Source: Spirochaetota bacterium
GTDB taxonomy: Bacteria; Spirochaetota; Spirochaetia; Treponematales; Treponemataceae
NCBI GenBank assembly: GCA_023393015.1
Contig: JAEWMY010000044.1
Location: 1 to 59,231, forward strand
DNA length: 59,231 nucleotides
Reading direction: 5' to 3'
Below, in pieces: positions 1-8,766 of the stretch (position 1 is its first letter; the number at the start of each line of letters is the position of its first letter). The position numbers and the translations under genes are program-made. The notes beneath the pieces are model-generated. The model ran no database searches. It saw only the letters and a list, made by a program, of their open reading frames with translations, and was not told the origin of the DNA.

Positions 1-2943
1 GGGCTTCTTGGCGGCGGCCTTCTTGGCGGCGGGTTTCTTCGCAGCGGGTTTCTTGGCGGCGGGTTTCTTCGCGGCGGCCTTCTTCGCGGGCGCTTTCTTC
101 GCGGCGGGCTTGTCAGCCTTGGCGACAGTCGCCAGTTTCGTGTCCATTTCGTCCATCATCCTTTTTCCTCCAGCAACAGCTTTCTTTGCTTTTCCGGCCT
201 TGGCCGATTTTTTACTTCCGGTGGCGCCTTTGTTTCCCTGTTTCCTGGTCGCCTTTCCGGCCGAAGTCGGACGGGAGGTCTTCGGAAGAAGCTCCCTACC
301 TTCTTTTTCGGCATTTTCCAATTCAACTTGAGCGATAGATAACAACGCTATAGGTACTGAGTACGACGAGCACGATACGTAGTCAAGCCCGGACTCCATG
401 CAGAACCTGATATTCTCGGGGCGCGCGCCGTGTTCGCCGCATAGTCCCGTCGAGAGGCCCGGTCTGGCGGCCAATCCGCGTTCGACGGCTGTCTCGATGA
501 GCTCGCGCACGCGCGGGTCGAGCACCGCGAAGGGATTTCCGTCCACGAGGTCGTACATCGTGTAATCCGGCATGAACGAATTGAAGTCGTCGCGGGAAAG
601 ACCCAGCGTCGTCTGCGTAAGGTCGTTCGTTCCGAACGAGAAGAACTGCGCGTATCGCGCGATCTCGCCCGCGCTCAGGGCCGCGGCGGGAAGCTCTATC
701 ATCGTTCCGATGCGATAGTCGATCTTGCGTGAACCCGCATCCTTCCGGACGTCTTCCTCGATGGAAACGATGCCCTGGTAGGTATGACCCTCGATCTTCT
801 TGCCGTACACGATTTGCTTCAACTCGCGGAAGTTCATGACGATCGGCACCATGATCTCGGGAAGGACGGATACCTTTTCCTTCTGCAGCGCATAGGCCGC
901 CTCGAAAATCGCGCGGACCTGCATCTCGTAAATCTCCGGGAAGGAGATCGCGATGCGGCAGCCGCGATGTCCGAGCATCGGGTTGATCTCCGCCAGCGCG
1001 GTGATCTTCTCCTGGACGAGCGCCCTCGTGAGGACCTTTTCTTCCTTCGCGTCGAGATACGCCATGAAGGCGTCGAGCTCGGCGGGATTGTGCGGAAGGA
1101 ACTCGTGTAGCGGCGCGTCGAGAAGCCGGATGGTAACCTCCCGTCCGGCCATCGCCTTGAATATCCCGTAGAAATCGTCCGCCTGCATCTTCTGGAGCTT
1201 TTTCAGGACCTTCTTGCGGTCGGCGGCCGTCTCGGACAGGATCATCTCGCGGAACACGTTGATGCGCTTCTCGTTGAAGAACATGTGCTCGGTCCGGCAA
1301 AGGCCTATTCCCTCGGCGCCGAACTGCAGTGCCAGGGCGGCGTCGCGCGGGCTGTCCGCGTTTGCCCGGACGTGGAAGTCCTGTATGAACGAGCGCGTAA
1401 GCTTGATGAAATCGAGGAGCCCCGAGGTTTTCGGGTCCGGCTCGATGAGTTTGGCGGAACCGAAATACACAGTGGACTCGCCGTAATAGGGCACGTTCAG
1501 GGTGATGTAGTCTCCCTCGTTGACCGTGACGCCGTCGAGTATCGCCTTCTTTCCGCGTATGACCATGTCGGGCCTGACGAGCGATATCTTTCCGTACTGG
1601 CGAGCCACGACCGAGGCATGGGCCGAATAGCCTCCCTCGTTCGACAGGACGCCCGTCGCGACCTCGATCCCCTTGACGTCACCGGCGTATGTCGCGGGCA
1701 TAATGAGTATACAGCGCGTATCCTCGCCGTTTTGCCGGGCGATCCTCTGCGCGTCGATGAGCGAATCGGCGGTAAAATACGCGCGACCGACCGCCGCGCC
1801 CGGGGCGCCCGCGATTCCGCCGGAGGATTTCTTCATCTCCTTGACGCTCATGACGTCGAGAACGGGGTGCAGGATCTCGTTGAGAAGACCCGGTTTCACC
1901 GTCTTGACCACGTACGCGTCGGATACGACCTTTCGTTTGTTGAGGTCCAGGAGAAGCTGGATGAGGGATATCGTGCTCTTGGCCTCGACCGACTTTTGCT
2001 CGATCAGCCAGAGCTTGCCGTTCTCGATCGTAAACCGAACCTGGCGGATTTCCTTGCTGTCGTCCTCGAGCATCCAGGCGATTTGCTGGAGTTTCTTGAG
2101 ATAGGTCGGCGTGATGCGGTTGATGTCCTTGCCCACGGCGTTGATGTCGTCGAACTTTTCCTCGAAGAACTTGCCCTGCAGCTTTTTTTCGCCGGTGACG
2201 ATGTCACGGCTGAAGAACGAGCCGGAGCAGGAATCCTTGCCGTAATTTCCGTAGACCATGGGCTGAACCAGAATCGCCGTATCGCTGTCGTTCTGTTCGT
2301 CGAGCGCGAGCAGGCGGCTGATGATCTTCAGGGAAAGCTCGAGCTGGGCTTCCGGCGACTCGAAAAAGCCCGCCGGCATGAAATGCTCGTACTTTTCCAT
2401 GATATCGTAGCCGGAACTCTCGATCTTGCCGCTCTTGAGGCATTCGACGATCTCGGCGAGCGCGTGGTCGATGGCGGATTCCTCCACCTTTCTCTCCTCG
2501 AGCTCGGCGCATTGCTTTTGAATGGAAAGGATTCCCCTCAACAGGAAGAGGACCTCGTGCGCGGCGAAATTGGAGCCGACCCATTTTTCGAAGCCCTGAA
2601 TCGTCTGCTTCGTGAGACCGAAGTTGTGCAGGGTCGGATAATTCGCTATGGCGAGGTTCGGCGATATGACGATTTTCACGAGAAGGGGATTTTCGAAATC
2701 CCCGAAGGACTTGCCGACGACGTCGCTGCATTTGCGCAAGTACGGCGCGACGAGCTCCCCTACGGGTTCGTCCTCGAGCGCGGAGGCGAGCTCCGCGTCG
2801 ATAATGAATCCGGGCAAAAGCGGCAGGCCAAGCTCGGCGAACTCGTTCGCCTGGCGTCCCCGGATTCCCAGGAGGCCGCGGTCGATTTTCGGCGAGACGG
2901 TCTCTTTTTGGCTAAAAAAGTGTATCGATGCATCGTACTTCAT
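1..2943 (-). CDS. ppdK: Pyruvate phosphate dikinase-like protein with degenerate ATP-grasp and Lys/Ala-rich tail (3' end outside window)
   Basis: PPDK interconverts ATP, phosphate and pyruvate with AMP, PPi and PEP. The open frame starts at the ATG at 2943 (AGGAG 7 nt upstream, overlapping the previous stop) and runs off the window edge, at least 981 codons against a usual 870-900. The middle and C-terminal domains look intact: phosphohistidine motif GGYSAHAS (His442), LCRTEHMFF (Arg550), TIRLLD, GTNDLTQ and GLCGEHG (Cys835). The N-terminal ATP-grasp does not: the GGKG lysine is Arg (GIRG, 26-29), the VRSGA motif is IVISP (91-95), and the distal acidic and Gln/Arg positions read QVRF and EQK (301-317). 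After the normal C-terminus (about residue 872) the same frame continues with no stop into a Lys/Ala-rich tail, with AAKKP repeats from about residue 943. Family assignment is sure; PPDK activity is doubtful. Confidence 0.93.
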   Translation of the reverse strand, partial: MKYDASIHFFSQKETVSPKIDRGLLGIRGRQANEFAELGLPLLPGFIIDAELASALEDEPVGELVAPYLRKCSDVVGKSFGDFENPLLVKIVISPNLAIANYPTLHNFGLTKQTIQGFEKWVGSNFAAHEVLFLLRGILSIQKQCAELEERKVEESAIDHALAEIVECLKSGKIESSGYDIMEKYEHFMPAGFFESPEAQLELSLKIISRLLALDEQNDSDTAILVQPMVYGNYGKDSCSGSFFSRDIVTGEKKLQGKFFEEKFDDINAVGKDINRITPTYLKKLQQIAWMLEDDSKEIRQVRFTIENGKLWLIEQKSVEAKSTISLIQLLLDLNKRKVVSDAYVVKTVKPGLLNEILHPVLDVMSVKEMKKSSGGIAGAPGAAVGRAYFTADSLIDAQRIARQNGEDTRCILIMPATYAGDVKGIEVATGVLSNEGGYSAHASVVARQYGKISLVRPDMVIRGKKAILDGVTVNEGDYITLNVPYYGESTVYFGSAKLIEPDPKTSGLLDFIKLTRSFIQDFHVRANADSPRDAALALQFGAEGIGLCRTEHMFFNEKRINVFREMILSETAADRKKVLKKLQKMQADDFYGIFKAMAGREVTIRLLDAPLHEFLPHNPAELDAFMAYLDAKEEKVLTRALVQEKITALAEINPMLGHRGCRIAISFPEIYEMQVRAIFEAAYALQKEKVSVLPEIMVPIVMNFRELKQIVYGKKIEGHTYQGIVSIEEDVRKDAGSRKIDYRIGTMIELPAAALSAGEIARYAQFFSFGTNDLTQTTLGLSRDDFNSFMPDYTMYDLVDGNPFAVLDPRVRELIETAVERGLAARPGLSTGLCGEHGARPENIRFCMESGLDYVSCSSYSVPIALLSIAQVELENAEKEGRELLPKTSRPTSAGKATRKQGNKGATGSKKSAKAGKAKKAVAGGKRMMDEMDTKLATVAKADKPAAKKAPAKKAAAKKPAAKKPAAKKPAAKKAAAKKP

Positions 2944-2953
2944 GGCGGCGCTC

Positions 2954-3994
2954 CTAGAAAAGGCTCATGACTGTGTCGGGCGATCCACGGAGGAAGGCTT
3001 CGAACTGAGGGCTCGCCCCCTGGCGGAAGTACCGCGAGAGTTTGGCGAGATCCTGGATATCCTCGCCCGCGACGGCGAATTGGATACAGCTTCCGTGCTT
3101 GACCTTGCCCCATTTGAAAAGGGTGTTGATGTCGACGATGCGCTCTCCGTCGTAATACACGATAACCTGCAAGTTCGGGTATTTCGCGTTATAGCTTCGT
3201 ATGATGCGTTTCCAGGCCTCGACGTTGCCGTTGTGAAAGAGCTCGTTGGAGACGTTGACCGACACGAGACCGGACATTTTCGAGCGGCCGGGAACGGCGG
3301 GCGCGGCGGCGGGCTGCGGAGCGCGGGCAGCGGGCTCAGCGACGGGCGCGGCCGTCGCGCGTTCGGCGACTACCGCTTTCGGGGCGCGTTGCGCGCGGGG
3401 TTTTACGGCCGCGGCGCGTTTTACCGTCGGCTTTTTAGGCGGAACGAAGGCGAACGGACCGGGAACGAGGGACGCGGGAGCCTTTGCCGCCTTGCCACCC
3501 TCGATCAGCGAAAAGAGGATGGAAATCGCGTCGCGCGCGTTACGCTCGGCCACCGCACTTTCGTTCGCCGTTCCCGCATACACGACGACGAGCTCGTTCT
3601 TCCGAAAACCGGCTATTACCGGCGCGCTTTCGGGATTCTTGGGATTCACGACGATAAAACCCAGATCGGGATGGTGATACCCTATTACGAGATCGACGGC
3701 TTTCCAGCGACCGACCTCGCGGGAAATAGCGGCCGCGTCAGTCGTGACCGAGGAGACGTTCCGGGAAACGGCCAGGTACTTCCATTTCTCGACGAGCAAC
3801 ATGTTGACGGCCGCCTGTATTTCGGCCTCGTCGAAACTCTTGTCGGCAAGCATGCAGTTTATCTCGTCGGCGAGGTTTTTCTTCGTTCCGCAAGTATCGA
3901 GAAGATCGAGCGTCCTCGTGATATGACGTACGGACGAATTAAAACCGCTTCTCGAGGCGAGTCGTGTATAAAAACTTGACGGTTCCACCATCAT
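2954..3994 (-). CDS. Conserved treponemal protein of unknown function, between cfpA and ppdK
   Basis: 346 residues, family not recognised. It has no signal peptide or membrane segment and looks cytoplasmic. An N-terminal domain (about 1-150) is followed by a low-complexity Lys/Ala/Pro linker (about 160-230) and a C-terminal domain of about 110 residues. The stop codon overlaps the Shine-Dalgarno of the PPDK-like gene, and only 10 nt separate the two genes, so they are almost certainly co-transcribed. There are two adjacent ATGs (3994 and 3991) after GAGGAGG; the second is better spaced. From memory the position corresponds to TP0747 in T. pallidum, also unnamed. It may link the filament protein and the PPDK-like protein; that is inference from gene order only. 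Confidence 0.85.
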   Translation of the reverse strand: MMVEPSSFYTRLASRSGFNSSVRHITRTLDLLDTCGTKKNLADEINCMLADKSFDEAEIQAAVNMLLVEKWKYLAVSRNVSSVTTDAAAISREVGRWKAVDLVIGYHHPDLGFIVVNPKNPESAPVIAGFRKNELVVVYAGTANESAVAERNARDAISILFSLIEGGKAAKAPASLVPGPFAFVPPKKPTVKRAAAVKPRAQRAPKAVVAERATAAPVAEPAARAPQPAAAPAVPGRSKMSGLVSVNVSNELFHNGNVEAWKRIIRSYNAKYPNLQVIVYYDGERIVDINTLFKWGKVKHGSCIQFAVAGEDIQDLAKLSRYFRQGASPQFEAFLRGSPDTVMSLF

Positions 3995-4043
3995 GTCCTC
4001 CTCATTTTCGCTTTAGTATATCCCATTGACGCGCGGATACTAT

Positions 4044-4085
4044 AAAAAAACCCCCGAAACGCAGCAAATGTCCTGTTTCCGGGGG
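4044..4085 (-). terminator. Rho-independent terminator after cfpA
   Basis: On the minus strand a CCCCCGGAAAC arm pairs with GTTTCGGGGG (one bulged base) and is followed by seven T. It lies 30 nt after the cfpA stop and separates it from the next two genes, although read-through remains possible. Confidence 0.8.
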
Positions 4086-4115
4086 TTTTTCCTGAACTAA
4101 ATCATGCGATACCTG

Positions 4116-6191
4116 TTAAATCTCTCTCAGGCCTTTCCTGCCCCTGCTCGCGGTAGCGCGACCCCGATTGCGGCTGTTGCGACCGGAATCGACGACGCCC
4201 GCCTTCTTGGTTTTCGACGCGGCGCGCGCGGGAGCCTTGCTCTTGGCCGGGGCGCTCTTCTTGACGGGCGCGGCGACCGTTACCGGCGCGGTCGGTACGT
4301 CGTTAAGCATGTCGAGATACGCTGCCCGGGCGGGAGGTTCGCCCGCGGCGGGATCTCCGTCTTCGGTCGCGAAGGTCTGCGCTATGTCGGCGCGAACCGT
4401 GGACCTGCGGCGGCTGAACGACGCGAACGCGGCGTCCTGGAATCCCTTCGACACGCCGTGCAGGAACTCGTTGAGAACGTTCGCCATTCCGTCGAGAGTT
4501 GCCTTCTTGCGCTTGATCGAGGTGATATCCACGTCAAGGAGAAGTCCCGGCTGGAGGTGGAACGGGTTGATGATGTAGTCGAACTTGTTGAATTCTGTCT
4601 CGAGGAACGAAAGTCGCTCTTCCATGACGCGGCGCTCGATCGGGTACTGGTAGTCGTACATGTTCTTGAGCTTGTCGCGCATGATGATGAGCCGCTTGCG
4701 GATCTTGTCCTTCTCGAAGATGAAGGTTCGGTTCATCTTCTCGACCTCGGTCTCGACCGGTTTGATGAAGGAAATTTCGTCCCACACCTTCGCGATGTCC
4801 TCGTACTGGGGATCGCCGGTCTTTTCCTTGATGTTCTTGCGGATCTTCCGCTTGTAGATCTTGGCGAGATCGTTGAAGTCGGTGACGCGGGTAAGGAACT
4901 TGGAGTCCTCGTACCGGGTGTTCAGGACGTCCCACAGGTGCTCGACCTCGGTCTCGAACGAGCGGATCATGACCTCGTAGGCCTTGCGATCCTCGTTGAG
5001 CTGTGCGTTGTCGTAATAGCGGAGGCGGATCGCGTAGCGCTCGTCGGGGAGAACGGCGGCGTTGGTGTCGTCGTACTCGCGGAGGATGAGCTCGCGCGCG
5101 TTCTTGAGGTTCTCGATGTACTGATATCCCATCTTGGAGGTATCGAGGATCGAGGTAAGCGAGTTGATCGCCGTGTTGAACCCGCGGTTGCGGATATTTT
5201 CGGTGTCGATGATCTTCTTGAGGTTCTCGCGGATGTTGAGCTGGTCGAAGGTCGCCGGATCGATCTCGGCGCGGAGGTTGTTGATGCGCTCCATCATCTC
5301 CTTGGCCATGATGTCGTAACGGCGGCTCTTGGGATTGTCGATGTCGTCGTCGGTGAGATCCTTCACCTTCTTCATCTTCGCGAAGATGATCTCGCCGTCG
5401 GAAAGCTCCTCGAGTCCCTGGTCGATGCGCTCGTCCTTGAGTTTCTCGATGTACTTGTCGATCTCGTCCATATAGTGCTTGGCGATGAGATCCTTGATGA
5501 GGTACTCGACGGTCGCCTGGTACTGGAAGATCGGGCTGATGAGCTCGGCGTCGAGGATGTTGACCGAAAGCTTCACGTCGGTGACGGTCTTCGGCTTGTA
5601 GATGTTATCCTTGAAGGCGCACTTCACGATGGAATACGCGTTTTCGCCGCGCACGAAGGCGCCGACGTCGGTTTTCTGCCGAAGGAGGGAGTTCGTGAGG
5701 GTCTCGAGGTCGTTCACGCCGCGCTGGATATGACCCTGCAGGTGACCGTACATGTTGACCATCGATTTCTCGATTTCGCCGGTGTTGAACTTGTCCGCTC
5801 CGCCGACTTCGTCGAGGAGGGTCGCGATCTCCTTCGGCGTATAGCGGTTGAGGACCTTCATTTCCTCGCGATCCACGAACCCGCGGACCTTTTTCACCAT
5901 TTCGTCTTCGGTCGTTACCATGTAACGATTGAACATGTTCTGGTAATTCTGGTTGAAGTAGTTGTACAGCTTCTCTTTGACGCCGCCCATGACGTCGAGT
6001 CGTTCGAGGACTTCCTTGGGAAGGCGCGCTTGCAGGTGATGGAGAACCTTGTTGGTTTCCTCCTCGAGGAGTTGGTTTACTTCCTTCTGCTGATCACGGT
6101 AATCCTGCGCGAGCGAGTTTCTCGAACCGACCGCACTGGGTTTTTCCGGGTGGAATACGTTGGGGCTCCGGGGCAGATCAATGCTTCCCAT
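4116..6191 (-). CDS. cfpA: Cytoplasmic filament protein A
   Basis: CfpA forms the ribbon of cytoplasmic filaments beneath the periplasmic flagella in treponemes and is needed there for normal cell division. The 691-residue protein has no signal peptide, is highly charged and largely predicted helical, and starts MGSIDLPRS, the treponemal CfpA pattern. The length fits the T. pallidum protein (about 680 residues as I recall). AAGGAG stands 8 nt upstream of the ATG. The last 50 residues are an Ala/Pro/Lys/Arg-rich tail (KKSAPAKSKAPARAASKTKK and onward) that is compositionally similar to the linker and tail of the next two genes. A promoter with TTTACA-16-TATAAT lies upstream and a terminator follows the stop. 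The family is confined to spirochaetes, so this gene fixes the lineage. Confidence 0.93.
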   Translation of the reverse strand: MGSIDLPRSPNVFHPEKPSAVGSRNSLAQDYRDQQKEVNQLLEEETNKVLHHLQARLPKEVLERLDVMGGVKEKLYNYFNQNYQNMFNRYMVTTEDEMVKKVRGFVDREEMKVLNRYTPKEIATLLDEVGGADKFNTGEIEKSMVNMYGHLQGHIQRGVNDLETLTNSLLRQKTDVGAFVRGENAYSIVKCAFKDNIYKPKTVTDVKLSVNILDAELISPIFQYQATVEYLIKDLIAKHYMDEIDKYIEKLKDERIDQGLEELSDGEIIFAKMKKVKDLTDDDIDNPKSRRYDIMAKEMMERINNLRAEIDPATFDQLNIRENLKKIIDTENIRNRGFNTAINSLTSILDTSKMGYQYIENLKNARELILREYDDTNAAVLPDERYAIRLRYYDNAQLNEDRKAYEVMIRSFETEVEHLWDVLNTRYEDSKFLTRVTDFNDLAKIYKRKIRKNIKEKTGDPQYEDIAKVWDEISFIKPVETEVEKMNRTFIFEKDKIRKRLIIMRDKLKNMYDYQYPIERRVMEERLSFLETEFNKFDYIINPFHLQPGLLLDVDITSIKRKKATLDGMANVLNEFLHGVSKGFQDAAFASFSRRRSTVRADIAQTFATEDGDPAAGEPPARAAYLDMLNDVPTAPVTVAAPVKKSAPAKSKAPARAASKTKKAGVVDSGRNSRNRGRATASRGRKGLREI

Positions 6192-6249
6192 ACTGTTATC
6201 TCCTTACTGTAAATCAGTCTATTGCATACGTTAGTCGATCAATAACCTT

Positions 6250-6277
6250 ATTATAATCATAGTCCTAATTATGTAAA
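6250..6277 (-). promoter_or_regulatory. cfpA promoter
   Basis: Minus strand TTTACA (6277-6272), 16-nt spacer, TATAAT (6255-6250). The predicted start near 6243 gives a leader of about 52 nt that carries an AAGGAG ribosome binding site. Confidence 0.72.
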
Positions 6278-6280
6278 GCA

Positions 6281-6293
6281 TTTTTTTTTTTTT
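6281..6293. repeat. T13 homopolymer between divergent promoters
   Basis: Thirteen consecutive T in the 154-nt AT-rich gap between cfpA and the VWA gene. It sits next to the cfpA -35 box and overlaps the position of the -35 box for the VWA gene. Confidence 0.9.
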
Positions 6294-6317
6294 GTAAGGT
6301 GCAAAAACCCTTATAAT
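6289..6317 (+). promoter_or_regulatory. Promoter of the VWA-protein gene
   Basis: A perfect TATAAT (6312-6317) lies 17 nt after TTTTTG, which is the end of the T13 tract. AAGGAG at 6332 precedes the ATG at 6346. Confidence 0.6.
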
Positions 6318-6345
6318 GGTATAAACTGAGCAAGGAGAAAAAAAC

Positions 6346-7188
6346 ATGAGAATACGAACATTCATTGGCAGCATCATGATTTTCCTCATGGGTATGGTAC
6401 CCCTCTTCGCCGGCGAACGGACGATACCGGTCGACATCTACGTGCTCATCGACAAGTCGCTGTCCATGGCCGAGCCGGGCAAGTTCGAAAGCATGCACGC
6501 GTGGGTACGCGATCAACTCCTCGGGCAGATACTCATAAACGGCGACCGCATTACGGTATATCAGTTTTACGGAAGGACCGACACGATACTTTCGCGGACG
6601 ATCGAAACGGAAGACGACCGGACGGCGGTTACGACGGCGATTGACGCGATACGTCCCGACGGACAGTATACGGACATAGGCCTCGCGCTCGACACCCTGA
6701 AACGGGACCTCGGCCGGCGCGCGGAAACCGACCGGTACACCGTGCTCTTCCTCCTGACCGACCTCAAGCAGGAAGCGCCGTGGACATCCCGATACGCGGG
6801 ATCTCCCGACACATTCGAAAGCCCGTACCTCGCGACGGCGCGCGTACTCCAGCACGACGCCTGGTACGAAATAACCCTCGACATGGATATTCAGGATCGC
6901 GTCGTGATGACGAGCAAGGAGTTGTATTCGTCGATACTGGAAACACGCGGTTCCGAGCATGAAATTGGCGAAAATGGAGAAACGAGCGAACTCGATGACC
7001 GAACGTCCTCCGGACTGGCTCGTGACGACGGGAACGGCCAATCAGACGCGACGGTCGGGAACTCCCCCCTACCCCAATATCTCGTTCCCGTGATAGTATC
7101 CATCGTTGTCCTTGCCGGCGCCGCCGGCGTCGCTCTGGCCGTTCGGGCGCGACGGGAACGCGACGAGGACAAGCGGAAACGCGTCTAA
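6346..7188 (+). CDS. Secreted, membrane-anchored von Willebrand factor A-domain protein (TP0750-like)
   Basis: 280 residues. An N-terminal signal peptide (1-22) is followed by a VWA domain with an intact metal-ion-dependent adhesion site: DKSLS (36-40), a Thr in YTDIG and an Asp in LLTDL. A C-terminal transmembrane helix (about 243-265) with a basic tail then anchors it, so the VWA domain should face the periplasm or outside. The next gene encodes a pallilysin-like protein; in T. pallidum the neighbouring pair TP0750/TP0751 encodes a VWA protein and pallilysin, both reported as host-component-binding. In this probably non-pathogenic relative the ligand is unknown. AAGGAG gives a clear start. 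Confidence 0.85.
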   Translation: MRIRTFIGSIMIFLMGMVPLFAGERTIPVDIYVLIDKSLSMAEPGKFESMHAWVRDQLLGQILINGDRITVYQFYGRTDTILSRTIETEDDRTAVTTAIDAIRPDGQYTDIGLALDTLKRDLGRRAETDRYTVLFLLTDLKQEAPWTSRYAGSPDTFESPYLATARVLQHDAWYEITLDMDIQDRVVMTSKELYSSILETRGSEHEIGENGETSELDDRTSSGLARDDGNGQSDATVGNSPLPQYLVPVIVSIVVLAGAAGVALAVRARRERDEDKRKRV

Positions 7189-7242
7189 CAGGGGTATTCT
7201 CATTTTGCGGACTGGTAATCACAATCACGGCCGGACGAGCGC

Positions 7243-8766
7243 ATGAAGCGTCCGGTTATTCTCGTCTTCGCGTGTATCCTCCTCGGTCTCTTCGTCTGGT
7301 TACTCGTTAATCGGGGGAAACTCTCGGCCTCGCACGAAACGAGGACGACGGCTCGGACGATCGTCCCGTCCGAATCGGGATCACCCAGGGGAGACACGTC
7401 CGGTTTCGCTGACGCTACCTCGTACGACGAGTCCCGCGCCCAGCCGCTCATCTTGATGGAAAACGACGAAGCCTTTTTGCAGGCCGTCGCGGTCGACCTC
7501 AACGGCGACGGGGCGATCGACCAGGTGTGCGCGGTCAAGCGGATGACCGAGCCGAACGTATTCCTCGTGCCCGGGGTGCAAAACCCCGTAACCGGCGAGT
7601 ATTCCCGCCTCGCTTCCCTGAAAACCGGAGTGACGCAGGCCAGAACCATGCTCCTGTACGTCGCCGACGTCATAGGTGACAGGACGAATTGCATCGTCTT
7701 TTCCGGCATGACCGCGGACAACATGCAGTCGCTCGCGGTGATACAGCCCGTTCCCGAGCGTGACGGCAAGACATCGCTCGCGGTAATCGCCGATCTTCGC
7801 TCGGACGGACCGATCAACGTCAGGGAGATTCCCCGATCCGACGCCTATAACCTCGGCGTCACCGGCGGGGAAAGTTACCCCATCATCACTTACAACTCGG
7901 ATCCGGACGCGCCGGACACCCTTGACCAAATCGAGCGCGTGTACCGCTGGGACCGCCAGCTCAAACGGTACGAGCTCGCGTCCCAGTCACGAATACCCGG
8001 AAAGAAACTCGAAAGCCGCATCGTGCAGCAGTTGCAGGGCGGAAACGTCGAGGCCTTCGAAACGTACCTGACCGGACTGTGGTACATGCAAAACACGACC
8101 GGGAACGCGGGCCCCCGGTATATCTATTTCGACACGCCGATGAAGGAAATAGTCTTCCATAATAACGTCACGGAAGAGGTGTTTATCCGCGAAGCGGGAT
8201 CGCCCCGGAGGTACGGCGCCTATCTGACGTCCAGAAACCGCTCGATATCGAGCATTCGCCGCCTCATCGACCTCGAACTGACGGGGATCGACGAGATCCG
8301 GGTCCGGATCATCGAAGACGTCCGCCTCAAGATCGGCGTCGCCTCGGACTGGGACGGAGTATACCGGAAGATGTCGAACGCCGCGGTCCCACAACGCGAG
8401 GCGACGAGCCTCGACGCGCTCAGGAAGGCCATCGCCGCGTCGGAGGCTCCGTGGACGACTCCTGACGGCAGGAGCTTGACCCTCTTGCCCGTGACCTTCG
8501 CCTCGAACCTCGCCGGTTCGACGGAGACCGGGTCGTACGCCCTGCTCACGGTCGCGAAAACGCCGGTCTTGCAGTTCCGGCTTGACGGGGCCGCCCGGGT
8601 CAACAGGTTTTACCGCGTGTCGCTCGAGGTCAAGGAGATTCCGGGCGGGGAAGAACAGAAGATGATTCTCACCGAGGTTACCGTCGCGATGAACGAGACG
8701 AACCTCGCGGGAAGCCAGCCGATTCAGGTTTCGAGAAAAACGACGGCGCCGAAGGTCACTCGGTAA
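7243..8766 (+). CDS. Pallilysin-related (TP0751-like) membrane-anchored protein lacking HExxH
   Basis: 507 residues, about twice the length of T. pallidum TP0751 (237 as I recall). An N-terminal membrane anchor (about 4-22) leads into a region with a DxNxDG calcium-loop pattern (DLNGDGAID). A lipocalin-like segment begins with GLWYM (near residue 281) and includes SISSIRRLIDLEL and EDVRLKIGVASDWDGVY, which align with the lipocalin part of TP0751. Where TP0751 has HEVIH this protein reads DEIRV, and no HExxH occurs anywhere in it. Family membership is well supported; protease activity of the pallilysin type is not. The final 11 bp overlap the convergent SPOR gene. Confidence 0.82.
   Translation: MKRPVILVFACILLGLFVWLLVNRGKLSASHETRTTARTIVPSESGSPRGDTSGFADATSYDESRAQPLILMENDEAFLQAVAVDLNGDGAIDQVCAVKRMTEPNVFLVPGVQNPVTGEYSRLASLKTGVTQARTMLLYVADVIGDRTNCIVFSGMTADNMQSLAVIQPVPERDGKTSLAVIADLRSDGPINVREIPRSDAYNLGVTGGESYPIITYNSDPDAPDTLDQIERVYRWDRQLKRYELASQSRIPGKKLESRIVQQLQGGNVEAFETYLTGLWYMQNTTGNAGPRYIYFDTPMKEIVFHNNVTEEVFIREAGSPRRYGAYLTSRNRSISSIRRLIDLELTGIDEIRVRIIEDVRLKIGVASDWDGVYRKMSNAAVPQREATSLDALRKAIAASEAPWTTPDGRSLTLLPVTFASNLAGSTETGSYALLTVAKTPVLQFRLDGAARVNRFYRVSLEVKEIPGGEEQKMILTEVTVAMNETNLAGSQPIQVSRKTTAPKVTR

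Noticed and set aside
1285..2970. 561-codon open frame on the plus strand
   Set aside because: It is the exact codon-for-codon complement of the PPDK-like gene and shows no protein family; the minus frame has clear PPDK motifs.
4104..6212. 702-codon open frame on the plus strand
   Set aside because: Antisense of cfpA; composition is an artefact of codon bias in GC-rich DNA.
7243..8766. Metalloprotease call from pallilysin homology
   Set aside because: No HExxH anywhere in the protein; only the lipocalin-like homology is supported.
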